From positions 1 through 42,432 of the forward strand of contig JAGLSU010000031.1 of NCBI GenBank assembly GCA_023135935.1: a DNA stretch of 42,432 nucleotides, written 5' to 3'. Origin of the DNA: Planctomycetota bacterium. Its GTDB lineage: Bacteria > Planctomycetota > Phycisphaerae > Sedimentisphaerales > Anaerobacaceae. Every line of letters starts with the position of its first letter. Within the stretch, counting starts at the first letter, position 1. The notes under the pieces were generated by a model, which did no database searches, was not told the origin of the DNA, and saw nothing but the letters and a program-made list of their open reading frames with translations. This document shows, one piece after another, positions 21,569 through 29,065 of the stretch. A program made the translations under genes and the position numbers.

Positions 21569-22045
21569 TTAGCTTGAAGGGTTAATTTCCTGTTCAGTAA
21601 TCTTATATCGTTTCCATAATCGCCGCGGAACCTCGCCGAGCATTCTTCTTGCTTTCGGTGCCTGCGGGCTGTTCGGATACTTTTCGATTATCTCGCGGCA
21701 ATAATTTACCATCTGCCCATAAGTCATACCGGGAAGTCTGGCCATTTTCCTCTGGGTTATAGCCATCTCAAATAATCTCTCCGCCTGCACCTGGTCTTCA
21801 ATCGTTATCTCAACAGGTTCGGTAATTTTCTCGGGTTGTTCCTGCGAAGTTGCTTGTTCAGTTTCAACCGGCTCAGGCTCTTCGATATCGGCACGCAATC
21901 TTTTGTCATCTTCTTCGATTACATCATAAAAAGTCTTCGGTTTCGGCTTCGGCTGTTCTTTGGCAGCTATAAATTTGTTTACCAGCATAACTGCAACTAC
22001 AATTACAATCGCAATTATCACTAATTTGCCCAAAAAAGAAGCCAT
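21569..22045 (-). CDS. Membrane-anchored protein with TPR-like C-terminus
   Basis: The start at 22045 (MASFLGKLVIIAIVIVVAVMLVNKF) is supported by TTGGAGATAGTTATG; the ORF-track start is a TTG upstream. The 158-aa product has one N-terminal membrane helix, a Pro/Glu-rich linker (KEQPKPKPKTFYDVIEEDDKRL...EEPEPVETEQATSQEQPEKITEPVEITIED), and a C-terminal helical region with LPGMTYGQMVNYCREIIEKYPNSPQAPKARRMLGEVP, like a single TPR or Sel1 unit. It is probably a periplasm-facing adaptor. The role is unknown; it is cotranscribed with the ThyA-like gene by spacing. Confidence 0.65.
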   Translation of the reverse strand: MASFLGKLVIIAIVIVVAVMLVNKFIAAKEQPKPKPKTFYDVIEEDDKRLRADIEEPEPVETEQATSQEQPEKITEPVEITIEDQVQAERLFEMAITQRKMARLPGMTYGQMVNYCREIIEKYPNSPQAPKARRMLGEVPRRLWKRYKITEQEINPSS

Positions 22046-22085
22046 AACTATCTCCAATGCCCCGCTAATTCGATTATTTTACTGT

Positions 22086-22113
22086 TTGATAAAAGCCAGC
22101 CAAATGATAAAAT
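22086..22113 (+). promoter_or_regulatory. Promoter of the ribE-pdxA-rsmA operon
   Basis: TTGATA (22086-22091), a 16-bp spacer and TAAAAT (22108-22113) make a near-consensus sigma70-type promoter, with transcription expected near 22120 and ribE starting at 22161. No FMN riboswitch is seen in the short leader. Confidence 0.65.
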
Positions 22114-22160
22114 TGATTATAAATAATCGTTTGCAATTTATCAATTTTAAAAGGGTTTTT

Positions 22161-22802
22161 ATGTTTACGGGACTTATCGAATCTGTTTGCACCGCCAAAT
22201 CGGCCCGCAGAAGCGCCGACGGCCTGAAATTGACGGTAGATTTGGGCAAACTCGCCGACGAAGCCAAAATCGGCGACAGCATCGCCATAAATGGTGTCTG
22301 CCTGACGGTAACCAAACTGCAAGGCAGTCTCGCGGACTTCGATGTCAGCAGCGAAACATTGAAAAAATCGACTCTCGAAAAACTTAAACCCTCCCAGCAA
22401 GTCAATATCGAGTTGGCCCTGAAATCCGGCGGACGGTTCGGAGGCCACTTCGTTCAAGGACACGTTGACGGAATCGCCACAATTAAGACAGTCGAAAAAC
22501 AAGGCCAATTCGCAAACTTTACATTTCAAGCTGATTCGCAACTGCTCGAACAAATGGTAGTAAAAGGTTCGGTCGCAATCGACGGAATTAGTTTAACCAT
22601 AACAGGATTGAACAAAGATAGCTTCGGCAGCGCTATAATACCGGAGACTCTGAATAAAACTACGCTGGGCAGTGCCAAAATCGGCGACCAGGTAAATATC
22701 GAAACTGACATAATTATAAAAGCGGTAAAGAAACAGCTGGAAAATATTCTGCCGAAAAAACAAAAGCTGACAGCTGAGAAATTGAAAGAGCTGGGCTTTT
22801 AA
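22161..22802 (+). CDS. ribE: Riboflavin synthase alpha subunit
   Basis: The start MFTGLIESVCTA at 22161 is family-typical and follows AAAAGGG; the longer ORF start at 21960 is spurious. The 213-aa product has two lumazine-binding repeats: the first (about 1-95) with DSIAINGVCLTV, the second beginning GGHFVQGHVDGIATI with GSVAIDGISLTITG. It dismutates two 6,7-dimethyl-8-ribityllumazine molecules to riboflavin. The stop overlaps the pdxA start by one base (TAATG), so translation is coupled. No other rib genes are in view. Confidence 0.96.
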   Translation: MFTGLIESVCTAKSARRSADGLKLTVDLGKLADEAKIGDSIAINGVCLTVTKLQGSLADFDVSSETLKKSTLEKLKPSQQVNIELALKSGGRFGGHFVQGHVDGIATIKTVEKQGQFANFTFQADSQLLEQMVVKGSVAIDGISLTITGLNKDSFGSAIIPETLNKTTLGSAKIGDQVNIETDIIIKAVKKQLENILPKKQKLTAEKLKELGF

Positions 22803-23854
22803 TGAACAGAAACGGTAACAATTCCATTCCCCAACAACCCGTCATTGGAATAACAATGGGCGACCCTGCGGGTATCGGGCCGGAAGTAATTGTAAAAGCG
22901 CTGTCCGACCCAGCCGTACACCGCTGTGCAAAATTTATCATCTTCGGTATGAACGAGCAACTCGCCTATGCCGCAGACAAAGCGGAGATAGAACCTTTTT
23001 GGGGTAGACACCAACACGAAAAAATCAGCAGGAACTATCCACACAAAGTCGTCGTCGCAGATTATGATGAGTATTCGGCTCCGCCATGGATTAGAAGTCC
23101 TAACAGAGGTTCCGGCGAAGCATCGATACGATTTTGCCTCGATGCAATCGATGCTGCCCGCGATGGTATCATCGATGCGGTCGTTACAGCTCCAATTAGC
23201 AAGACCAGTTGGAATTTGGCCGGTGCGACTTGGCCAGGCCATACCGAAATGTTCGCCGAACGCTGCAAATCCAAACAAAAAGCTATGATGTTCGTTGCCG
23301 GACCATTAAAAATCGCACTGGCGACGATTCATGAAGCGCTATTCGAAGTTAGACACAAGTTTACTATCGGCTGTGTATTTGAACCGATAGATTTATTGAA
23401 TATTGCCTTGAAAGAATACTTCCACATCGAAAACCCTAAAATTGGCGTGGCTGCACTGAACCCACATGCCGGAGAGCAAGGCCAATTCGGTGATGAGGAA
23501 CAACGGATAATCTCGCCGGCTATCATGCTGGCTCAGGAACAAGGTATAAATTGTCACGGGCCCTTCCCTGCTGATACGTTATTTCTCCGAGCTGCCCACG
23601 GCGAATTCGACGCCGTCGTAGCGATGTACCACGACCAGGGAATGATACCCGTAAAATTACTGGCATTCGAACAAGCCGTCAACGTCACCATCGGTTTACC
23701 AATAATCAGAACATCACCGGCTCACGGAACAGCTTTCGATATCGCGGGTCAAAACCTTGCCAGTCCGGAAAGTATGAAATCCGCCATAAAAGTAGCGATT
23801 CAAATGACAGAAGCAAAAAAGGCTTACCAAACCGCAAACACAACGGACCGTTGA
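22802..23854 (+). CDS. pdxA: 4-hydroxythreonine-4-phosphate dehydrogenase
   Basis: A 350-aa NAD-dependent enzyme of pyridoxal phosphate synthesis, which produces the amine that PdxJ condenses with DXP. Motifs: IGITMGDPAGIGPEVI at the N-terminus, VVTAPISKTSWNLAGATWPGHTEMFAE, NPHAGEQGQFGDEEQRII, MYHDQGMIPVKLLAFEQAVNVTIGLPIIRTSPAHGTAFDIAG near the C-terminus, including the metal-binding histidines of the HDQG and SPAHGTA motifs. The length is normal. It overlaps ribE by one base and is followed by rsmA four bases later. The dxs gene in this window provides the DXP partner. Confidence 0.96.
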   Translation: MNRNGNNSIPQQPVIGITMGDPAGIGPEVIVKALSDPAVHRCAKFIIFGMNEQLAYAADKAEIEPFWGRHQHEKISRNYPHKVVVADYDEYSAPPWIRSPNRGSGEASIRFCLDAIDAARDGIIDAVVTAPISKTSWNLAGATWPGHTEMFAERCKSKQKAMMFVAGPLKIALATIHEALFEVRHKFTIGCVFEPIDLLNIALKEYFHIENPKIGVAALNPHAGEQGQFGDEEQRIISPAIMLAQEQGINCHGPFPADTLFLRAAHGEFDAVVAMYHDQGMIPVKLLAFEQAVNVTIGLPIIRTSPAHGTAFDIAGQNLASPESMKSAIKVAIQMTEAKKAYQTANTTDR

Positions 23855-23858
23855 TATC

Positions 23859-24749
23859 ATGCAAACTAAGCAGCAAATCCAGCAGTTACTTGCATCTGCA
23901 GGCACCAGCCCGAACAAGCGTCTCGGTCAACATTTTCTCATCGACTTGAACCTGATGCGGCTGATAATCAATTCCGCAAATATCAGACATAACGACATCG
24001 TTCTCGAAGTCGGCTGCGGCACCGGTTCAATGACCGAAGAGTTAGCCGAACATGCTGGTAAAGTAATCGCCGTAGAACTCGACGAGATACTTGCGAAACT
24101 CGTAAGTAAAAGACTCGAAGACGAATATAATGTTGAGGTTATCCATGCCGATATCCTCGACAGCAAACATTCTATCAGCTCGGCTGCCATAGCGGCAATT
24201 GAACTTGCCCGAAAAGAAAATTCCGGTAGATTCCTGCTGGTCGCTAACCTGCCCTACGGAACAGCTTCACCGGTGATGATAAATTTGATTTCAGGACCGG
24301 TCACTGCGGACGCCATGTACGTCACCGTCCAAAAGGAAGTAGCTGACCGAATGACAGCTTCGCCTGGCAACAGTGACTACGGTATCTTAAGTATTCTCCT
24401 ATCCGCAACCGGCGATGTAAAAACAGAAAGGACTTTAAGGCCGACCGTTTTTTGGCCTCAACCACAAGTCGATTCGGCAATGGTAAGCTTTGTCCGCAGG
24501 CAGGACAAAGTCGGTCAGGTTCAAAACTTCGAACTTTTTGCCGAATTGGTAAACCTTTTTATGGGCCATCGACGTAAAATGTTGAAGGCCTGCACAAAAC
24601 TCGCTACTGGCAGACTCGCTGAGATTAAAAGCTGGTCTATTCTTTTTCAAAGCTGTGCTATTGACCCGACAAGACGTCCGGAAGAAATTTCGGTGGAAAA
24701 TTATGTTGCGATGGCGAATTTGTGTAATGAATACCTGAAGAAAGTTTAA
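23859..24749 (+). CDS. rsmA: 16S rRNA adenine dimethyltransferase (KsgA/RsmA)
   Basis: A 296-aa SAM-dependent methyltransferase that dimethylates two adjacent adenines in the 3' hairpin of 16S rRNA during 30S maturation. It shows NKRLGQHFLIDLNLM at the N-terminus, the SAM loop VLEVGCGTGSMTEEL, VIAVELDEILAKL, the catalytic VANLPYGTASPVM (NLPY), and the C-terminal MGHRRKMLKACTKLA domain. It is the third gene of the ribE-pdxA-rsmA operon. The pdxA-rsmA order is common in bacteria, which supports both calls. Confidence 0.95.
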   Translation: MQTKQQIQQLLASAGTSPNKRLGQHFLIDLNLMRLIINSANIRHNDIVLEVGCGTGSMTEELAEHAGKVIAVELDEILAKLVSKRLEDEYNVEVIHADILDSKHSISSAAIAAIELARKENSGRFLLVANLPYGTASPVMINLISGPVTADAMYVTVQKEVADRMTASPGNSDYGILSILLSATGDVKTERTLRPTVFWPQPQVDSAMVSFVRRQDKVGQVQNFELFAELVNLFMGHRRKMLKACTKLATGRLAEIKSWSILFQSCAIDPTRRPEEISVENYVAMANLCNEYLKKV

Positions 24750-24834
24750 AATTACTTAATTTCATGCAATAATATCATTTTAAAAACCGTCCTATCTACT
24801 GTGGTGATGCGCATTCGGTCTATATTTAATTAAA

Positions 24835-25392
24835 ATGCAGGAAGAAACTTTGCAAAAAACGGGCAGAAAAGGTGAAAAATGGGGCGCTTTTAGAGCAGCT
24901 TTTACGCTGGTTGAGCTGCTTGTAGTTATCAGTATAATCGCATTGCTTCTCGGGCTATTAACTCCGGTTCTTCGCAAGGCGCGGTTCGCGGCCAGACGAG
25001 TTACCTGCGGAGCAAACCTTCATTCTATCGGCGCCGGTTTTCGCATGTACCTCGACGACAATGACAACATAATGCCGCAGGCATGCGGGATGCCAAACCC
25101 GCCGTCAGAACCGCCAAACTCAAGGCCATCTATCACAGTTTTTCTAAAACCGTATCTTTTGGAACTTAAGGTGTTCAAATGTCCCGGTGATAAAAAATAC
25201 TACGAAGAAAGAGGTACAAGTTACGCATACAACCGTCGGCTCGGCGGAAAACCTGTTAGCAGTTCATACTTCGTTCAAAGGAACAAAGAAAAGGAACAAA
25301 ACATCGAAGTGCTATATGATTACGGCTCGAACCACGGGGCGTATAACTATCTTTATGCAGACGGTCACATAGGCGACAAAGGCAGGCAATAA
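24835..25392 (+). CDS. Type II secretion/prepilin-like protein (N-methylation motif, H-X9-DG tail)
   Basis: A 185-aa protein with a long basic leader (MQEETLQKTGRKGEKWGAFRAA) and then FTLVELLVVISIIALLLGLLTPVLRKAR, a prepilin peptidase site with Ala rather than Gly before the F and the conserved Glu at +5. The rest (GANLHSIGAGFRMYLDDNDNIMPQ, VFKCPGDKKYYEERGTSYAYNRRLGG, NHGAYNYLYADGHIGDK) is the DUF1559-like or pseudopilin pattern that is greatly expanded in Planctomycetota. It would be a membrane-anchored pseudopilin-like surface protein. It is followed after one base by the Arg-rich protein gene. Confidence 0.85.
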   Translation: MQEETLQKTGRKGEKWGAFRAAFTLVELLVVISIIALLLGLLTPVLRKARFAARRVTCGANLHSIGAGFRMYLDDNDNIMPQACGMPNPPSEPPNSRPSITVFLKPYLLELKVFKCPGDKKYYEERGTSYAYNRRLGGKPVSSSYFVQRNKEKEQNIEVLYDYGSNHGAYNYLYADGHIGDKGRQ

Positions 25393-25393
25393 A

Positions 25394-25873
25394 ATGAAAG
25401 ATAAAAATAAAATCTTAATAATTTCAGCAACAATTCTAATCGTCGGAAGCGGTTCGTTGGCAATGCTGGCGAAAAACCGCAAGGGGGCAATTCCTAAAAT
25501 CAACATTGAAGAGCCCAACCAAATTGCCGAATACTTCCAGTCGGACGAGTTTAGAAACCTCGACCCAAATGCCCGAAGGGTCACTGCGCGAAGTGTTATA
25601 CGACAGATAATGACGGACTCGGCTGAAAAATATGCCCAGCTACCTACCGAAGAACGAATCGCCTATCTCGACAAAGTCATAGATAGTATGGAAGGGCGAC
25701 GTCAGGAAGGCAGGTCGCGTGAAGACCGAAGTGACCGCAGGCGGCGCTGGCGGAACAGAAAACCCGAAGACATGAGAGAACGAAGAGAATCTATCGACCC
25801 GGAAACCCGCGAAAAAATGAGTGCGTTCAGAAGAGCTCTTCGGCAGCGCTGGAGAGAACGAAGAGGTAATTAA
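25394..25873 (+). CDS. Membrane-anchored Arg-rich protein
   Basis: A 159-aa protein with an N-terminal hydrophobic anchor (KILIISATILIVGSGSLAMLA), a helical middle (PNQIAEYFQSDEFRNLDPNARRVTARSVIRQIMTDSAEKYAQLPTEERIAYLDKVIDSMEGRR) and an extremely Arg-rich C-terminal third (RQEGRSREDRSDRRRRWRNRKPEDMRERR). It begins one base after the prepilin-like gene, so it is cotranscribed and perhaps functionally tied to it. The family is unknown to me. The basic tail could bind nucleic acid or anionic polymers, which is speculative. Confidence 0.7.
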   Translation: MKDKNKILIISATILIVGSGSLAMLAKNRKGAIPKINIEEPNQIAEYFQSDEFRNLDPNARRVTARSVIRQIMTDSAEKYAQLPTEERIAYLDKVIDSMEGRRQEGRSREDRSDRRRRWRNRKPEDMRERRESIDPETREKMSAFRRALRQRWRERRGN

Positions 25874-25877
25874 GTAT

Positions 25878-26729
25878 TTAAAGTATCACGGATTTATGTC
25901 GATGGCTGTGACACTCTATATTTACCGCTATGGGAAGCGAAGCAATGTGACACGGGGCCGCTTCTATCATACAAGCCAGTGCGGTAGTATCACCGCCTAA
26001 TCCCTGCGGGCCTATACCGGTCGCATTGACCTTATTGAGAATATCCGTTTCGAGTTGCGCGTAAAACTTATCGCTGTTTTTCCGGTCGAGATTATGCAAA
26101 AGAGCTTTTTTGCTCAACAAGGCGCTTAACTCAAAATCGCCGCCAATACCCACACCAATAACAAAAGGCGGACACGCATCGGCACCGGCTTGGGCTACAA
26201 CGCTGACGACCCAATCGGCTATCTGTTCTTTGTCAGCTGTCGGGTTGAACATTTTGAATTGGCTTTTATTCTCACACCCGCCGCCCTTGGCCATAACCGT
26301 TAATTTCAATTTGTCACCGGCAACAGTTTGCTGGTGAATTATGGCAGGCGTATTAGTATCGGTATTTTTGCGCTCGTTCAAGGGTTCGGCAACAACGCTT
26401 TTTCGCAGATACCCTTTTTCGTAGCCAGCCGCTACACCAGCGTTAATCGCGTCAATTAATGTCCCACCATCTTCTTCGACAGCTACCTGTGAGCCCTGCT
26501 CGACAAAAATTACCGCTAAGCCCGTATCCTGACAAAGCGGAATTTTTTCCGTTTTTGCTATTCGGGCATTTTCAATGAGTTGGCCCAGAATTTTCACCGC
26601 GGTTGGGTTAGACTCTTTCTTCGCCGCCTGCTCAATAGCAGCCAAGACATCTTCCGGCAATTCATAAGCAGCGGCTATACAAAGCGCTTCGACGGCAGAG
26701 ACAATTTTTTCATATTCGATATAGCGCAC
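25878..26729 (-). CDS. Fumarate hydratase class I, alpha subunit
   Basis: A 283-aa protein matching the N-terminal half (alpha) of two-subunit Fe-S fumarases and tartrate dehydratases. It shows KIPLCQDTGLAVIFVEQG, MAKGGGCENKSQFKMF, CPPFVIGVGIGGDFELSALLSKKALL, GIGPQGLGGDTTALACMIEAAPCHIASLPIAVN; the three conserved Cys for the [4Fe-4S] cluster are in CQDTG, GGGCEN and APCHIA. It would hydrate fumarate to malate with a beta subunit, which is not in this window. It lies 14 bp after the beta-propeller gene on the same strand. Confidence 0.9.
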   Translation of the reverse strand: MRYIEYEKIVSAVEALCIAAAYELPEDVLAAIEQAAKKESNPTAVKILGQLIENARIAKTEKIPLCQDTGLAVIFVEQGSQVAVEEDGGTLIDAINAGVAAGYEKGYLRKSVVAEPLNERKNTDTNTPAIIHQQTVAGDKLKLTVMAKGGGCENKSQFKMFNPTADKEQIADWVVSVVAQAGADACPPFVIGVGIGGDFELSALLSKKALLHNLDRKNSDKFYAQLETDILNKVNATGIGPQGLGGDTTALACMIEAAPCHIASLPIAVNIECHSHRHKSVIL

Positions 26730-26743
26730 GATAAATTAAATCC

Positions 26744-29053
26744 TTAATCGCTCGTTATATTAACTTCGAAAGTTTTATAAGTTGTATTTCCAAGGTCATC
26801 GCTGACCTTGAGGGCAATTACATGCTCGCCGGAGCCAAGATCGTTTATTACGATGGTGAATCCTTCTTCTATCGTATCATAAACTAAATCGTCCGGCAGA
26901 GTACTTGTCCACTCATCGTTACTGTCAACGGCATAGCTGACATTTCCGATTGCACTTAATTCGTCAGAGACCTGCAATTTCAATGTAGCGGTTTTGTTTT
27001 CGATTTCAATAGAATATCCATTAATAACCGGGCCCGTATTATCAACCACCACGTGCTCGCTTATTCGGCTGCCTTCCAGTTTGGTCGCAACTGTATTACT
27101 TCTTTCGTCGCTTGCGGTAACTCTGATTTCATATCTGCCGTCTTCGACGGTCTTGCTATTCCATTCAAACTTACCGGTTTCGATTTTTTCTTCGATTTTA
27201 ATCCAGCTTGTCCTGCCCGCTTTCCTGAAATCTATTTTGTAAATCAATTTGTCTTTGTTGTCATCTCTGGCTTTGTAACTGATTTTAAAGGTTCCGATTT
27301 TGCCCTTCGTTTCGATTCTGCTGACGTTGATTTCTTCAACCTTAGGAGCCAGGTTATCGACGCTATGGGCAATGGCTATTTCTCTTATAACCGGACTTTT
27401 TTGTTTGTCTTCGGTCTGTAAGGTAAGTTTATACTGACAGAACCTTCCTACGGGACAACCCAGCTGTACCGGCTCGGTTACTTCCACCGGCTTGGTCCAG
27501 TCGGAAAAAGTGGGGTCATTGACATCATCAACATTTCCGCTGCGACAGGCCATTAGAACCTTGCTGTCTTCGGGAATATCGGCTTCGATTTGCAACTTGC
27601 CCCATCTGGCCGGTTGGCCGGCATCGATAAGTTTGGAAGTGTAACTGCCTTTTTCAGCGAAGGTCTTTGCCAGCTTTATCACTTTCGCCGGATTCGACGT
27701 TCCGACATATACATCGTCACCGGAGACGACAACAACTGTTATTTGCGAGGCCTGTTGGTCTTCATAAATAATCTGTTCTTCTTCGGCAACAGGGTCGATC
27801 GCAAAAAGCCGAGCATCGTTGCCAGTTCCGACAAGAAGCTTTCCATCCTGCTGTGCCAAAGCAAAGAAGACAGCGACCTTGTCGAAAATATCCGTTACAA
27901 AACCATCGGCGGTTACTTTGTATATGTAACTGGCCTTGGTTGATTTAGTCGGTTTAAACGGCGACATCGGCCCATCTGACGGTTTATCTTTGGTGGTTCG
28001 TTTTGTATTTGCGACTTGAAGTTTCAATCCGTCTTCACTTTGCCCTGTACTTGTTGGCTTAGCTTGTTTTTTTTCTGGCCGACCCGCCAAAGGTATCAGG
28101 GGAGAAACCTTCGCCGGTTTTTTAACTATTTGAGCGGACGTAGCAGCGGCATACAAATCGCCAGATTCCGCAAACAGCAGCGATGTAATTTCCGGCTGCT
28201 CGCTATCATATAAAACTGTCGCAGTTTTAGTTTGCGGGTCTATTTTGTATATCAATCCCCTGTTATCACTTCCCGCATAAAGAAACCCGTCTTTGCCGAC
28301 TGCCAGCGAAAGAATATTTTTGTCCCTTGCGGTGTAAATAAGTTCGGCTTGCCTGCCTAAAGAATCGAGCTTGTATACCTTGCCTTCCGGCCCGGTTCCT
28401 AAATAGATGTCACCTTTTTCATCAACGGTTATCGCCAGAATATATTTGGCATCGTTGGGCTCAAAAATCGTTTCCGGCTCGTCAGTTTCGAACCGAATTA
28501 ACTTACATTCCTCACCGCTTACACCCGCCAAAAGCCTTCCCGATATATCTTCGGCCATCGCAAAAATATGTTTATTAGACAGGTACTGTTCTATTTCAAC
28601 CGCATTCGCATCGCCGGGCGCATTGACATCGCTCGGCTGCTCGACTTTCTGGGCGACTGGCGGTTTCTGCGATTGTTCAGGGTAAATCTTCGTCAATTTA
28701 CCAAGGCGATACTTGAAAATAGCACCGTTGGGACTTGTGCCGATATAGACCGTACCGCCGCTTGAAACAATAGTGTTTACGGACCAGGGCTGTAAATCGC
28801 TTTCTGCATTTTCGGCAGAAGAAAACTTTTCGATTAAAACCTCCGCCGCCCTGCCAAGTTGGATAGTTCCCTGTGAACCAACCACGACATCTTCAGATTG
28901 GCCTTTCAATAAATCCTCACCGCTGGTGTGATGTGTGACCTCGCTGGTAACCGCAAAACAAAGCGAAGCAAGCAAAAGGCTAAAAATGCAAAACCATTGT
29001 GCCTTCAAAAGTTTTAAGTTCGTAACTACAGTTTTCTTTTTTTCGGTTCTCAT
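26744..29053 (-). CDS. Secreted beta-propeller protein with Ig-like C-terminus
   Basis: A 769-aa protein with a signal peptide (LKAQWFCIFSLLLASLCFAV). Residues about 80-450 hold repeated propeller blades such as GTVYIGTSPNGAIFKYRLGKLTKIY, GDIYLGTGPEGKVYKLDSLGRQAELIYT and GFLYAGSDNRGLIYKIDPQTKTATVLYD. The C-terminal part (about 550-765) has beta-rich segments like NLAPKVEEINVSRIETKGKIGTFKISYKARDDNKDKLIYKIDF and GEHVIALKVSDDLGN, resembling Ig-like domains. It starts 12 bp after the S55-type peptidase gene with SD CAGGAGCTGAAAATG, so the two are likely partners at the cell surface. The function is not known. Confidence 0.8.
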   Translation of the reverse strand: MRTEKKKTVVTNLKLLKAQWFCIFSLLLASLCFAVTSEVTHHTSGEDLLKGQSEDVVVGSQGTIQLGRAAEVLIEKFSSAENAESDLQPWSVNTIVSSGGTVYIGTSPNGAIFKYRLGKLTKIYPEQSQKPPVAQKVEQPSDVNAPGDANAVEIEQYLSNKHIFAMAEDISGRLLAGVSGEECKLIRFETDEPETIFEPNDAKYILAITVDEKGDIYLGTGPEGKVYKLDSLGRQAELIYTARDKNILSLAVGKDGFLYAGSDNRGLIYKIDPQTKTATVLYDSEQPEITSLLFAESGDLYAAATSAQIVKKPAKVSPLIPLAGRPEKKQAKPTSTGQSEDGLKLQVANTKRTTKDKPSDGPMSPFKPTKSTKASYIYKVTADGFVTDIFDKVAVFFALAQQDGKLLVGTGNDARLFAIDPVAEEEQIIYEDQQASQITVVVVSGDDVYVGTSNPAKVIKLAKTFAEKGSYTSKLIDAGQPARWGKLQIEADIPEDSKVLMACRSGNVDDVNDPTFSDWTKPVEVTEPVQLGCPVGRFCQYKLTLQTEDKQKSPVIREIAIAHSVDNLAPKVEEINVSRIETKGKIGTFKISYKARDDNKDKLIYKIDFRKAGRTSWIKIEEKIETGKFEWNSKTVEDGRYEIRVTASDERSNTVATKLEGSRISEHVVVDNTGPVINGYSIEIENKTATLKLQVSDELSAIGNVSYAVDSNDEWTSTLPDDLVYDTIEEGFTIVINDLGSGEHVIALKVSDDLGNTTYKTFEVNITSD

Positions 29054-29065
29054 TTTCAGCTCCTG

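Noticed and set aside
21960-22802. Extended riboflavin synthase ORF start
   Set aside because: The first 67 residues would run over the promoter; MFTGLIE at 22161 is the family start.
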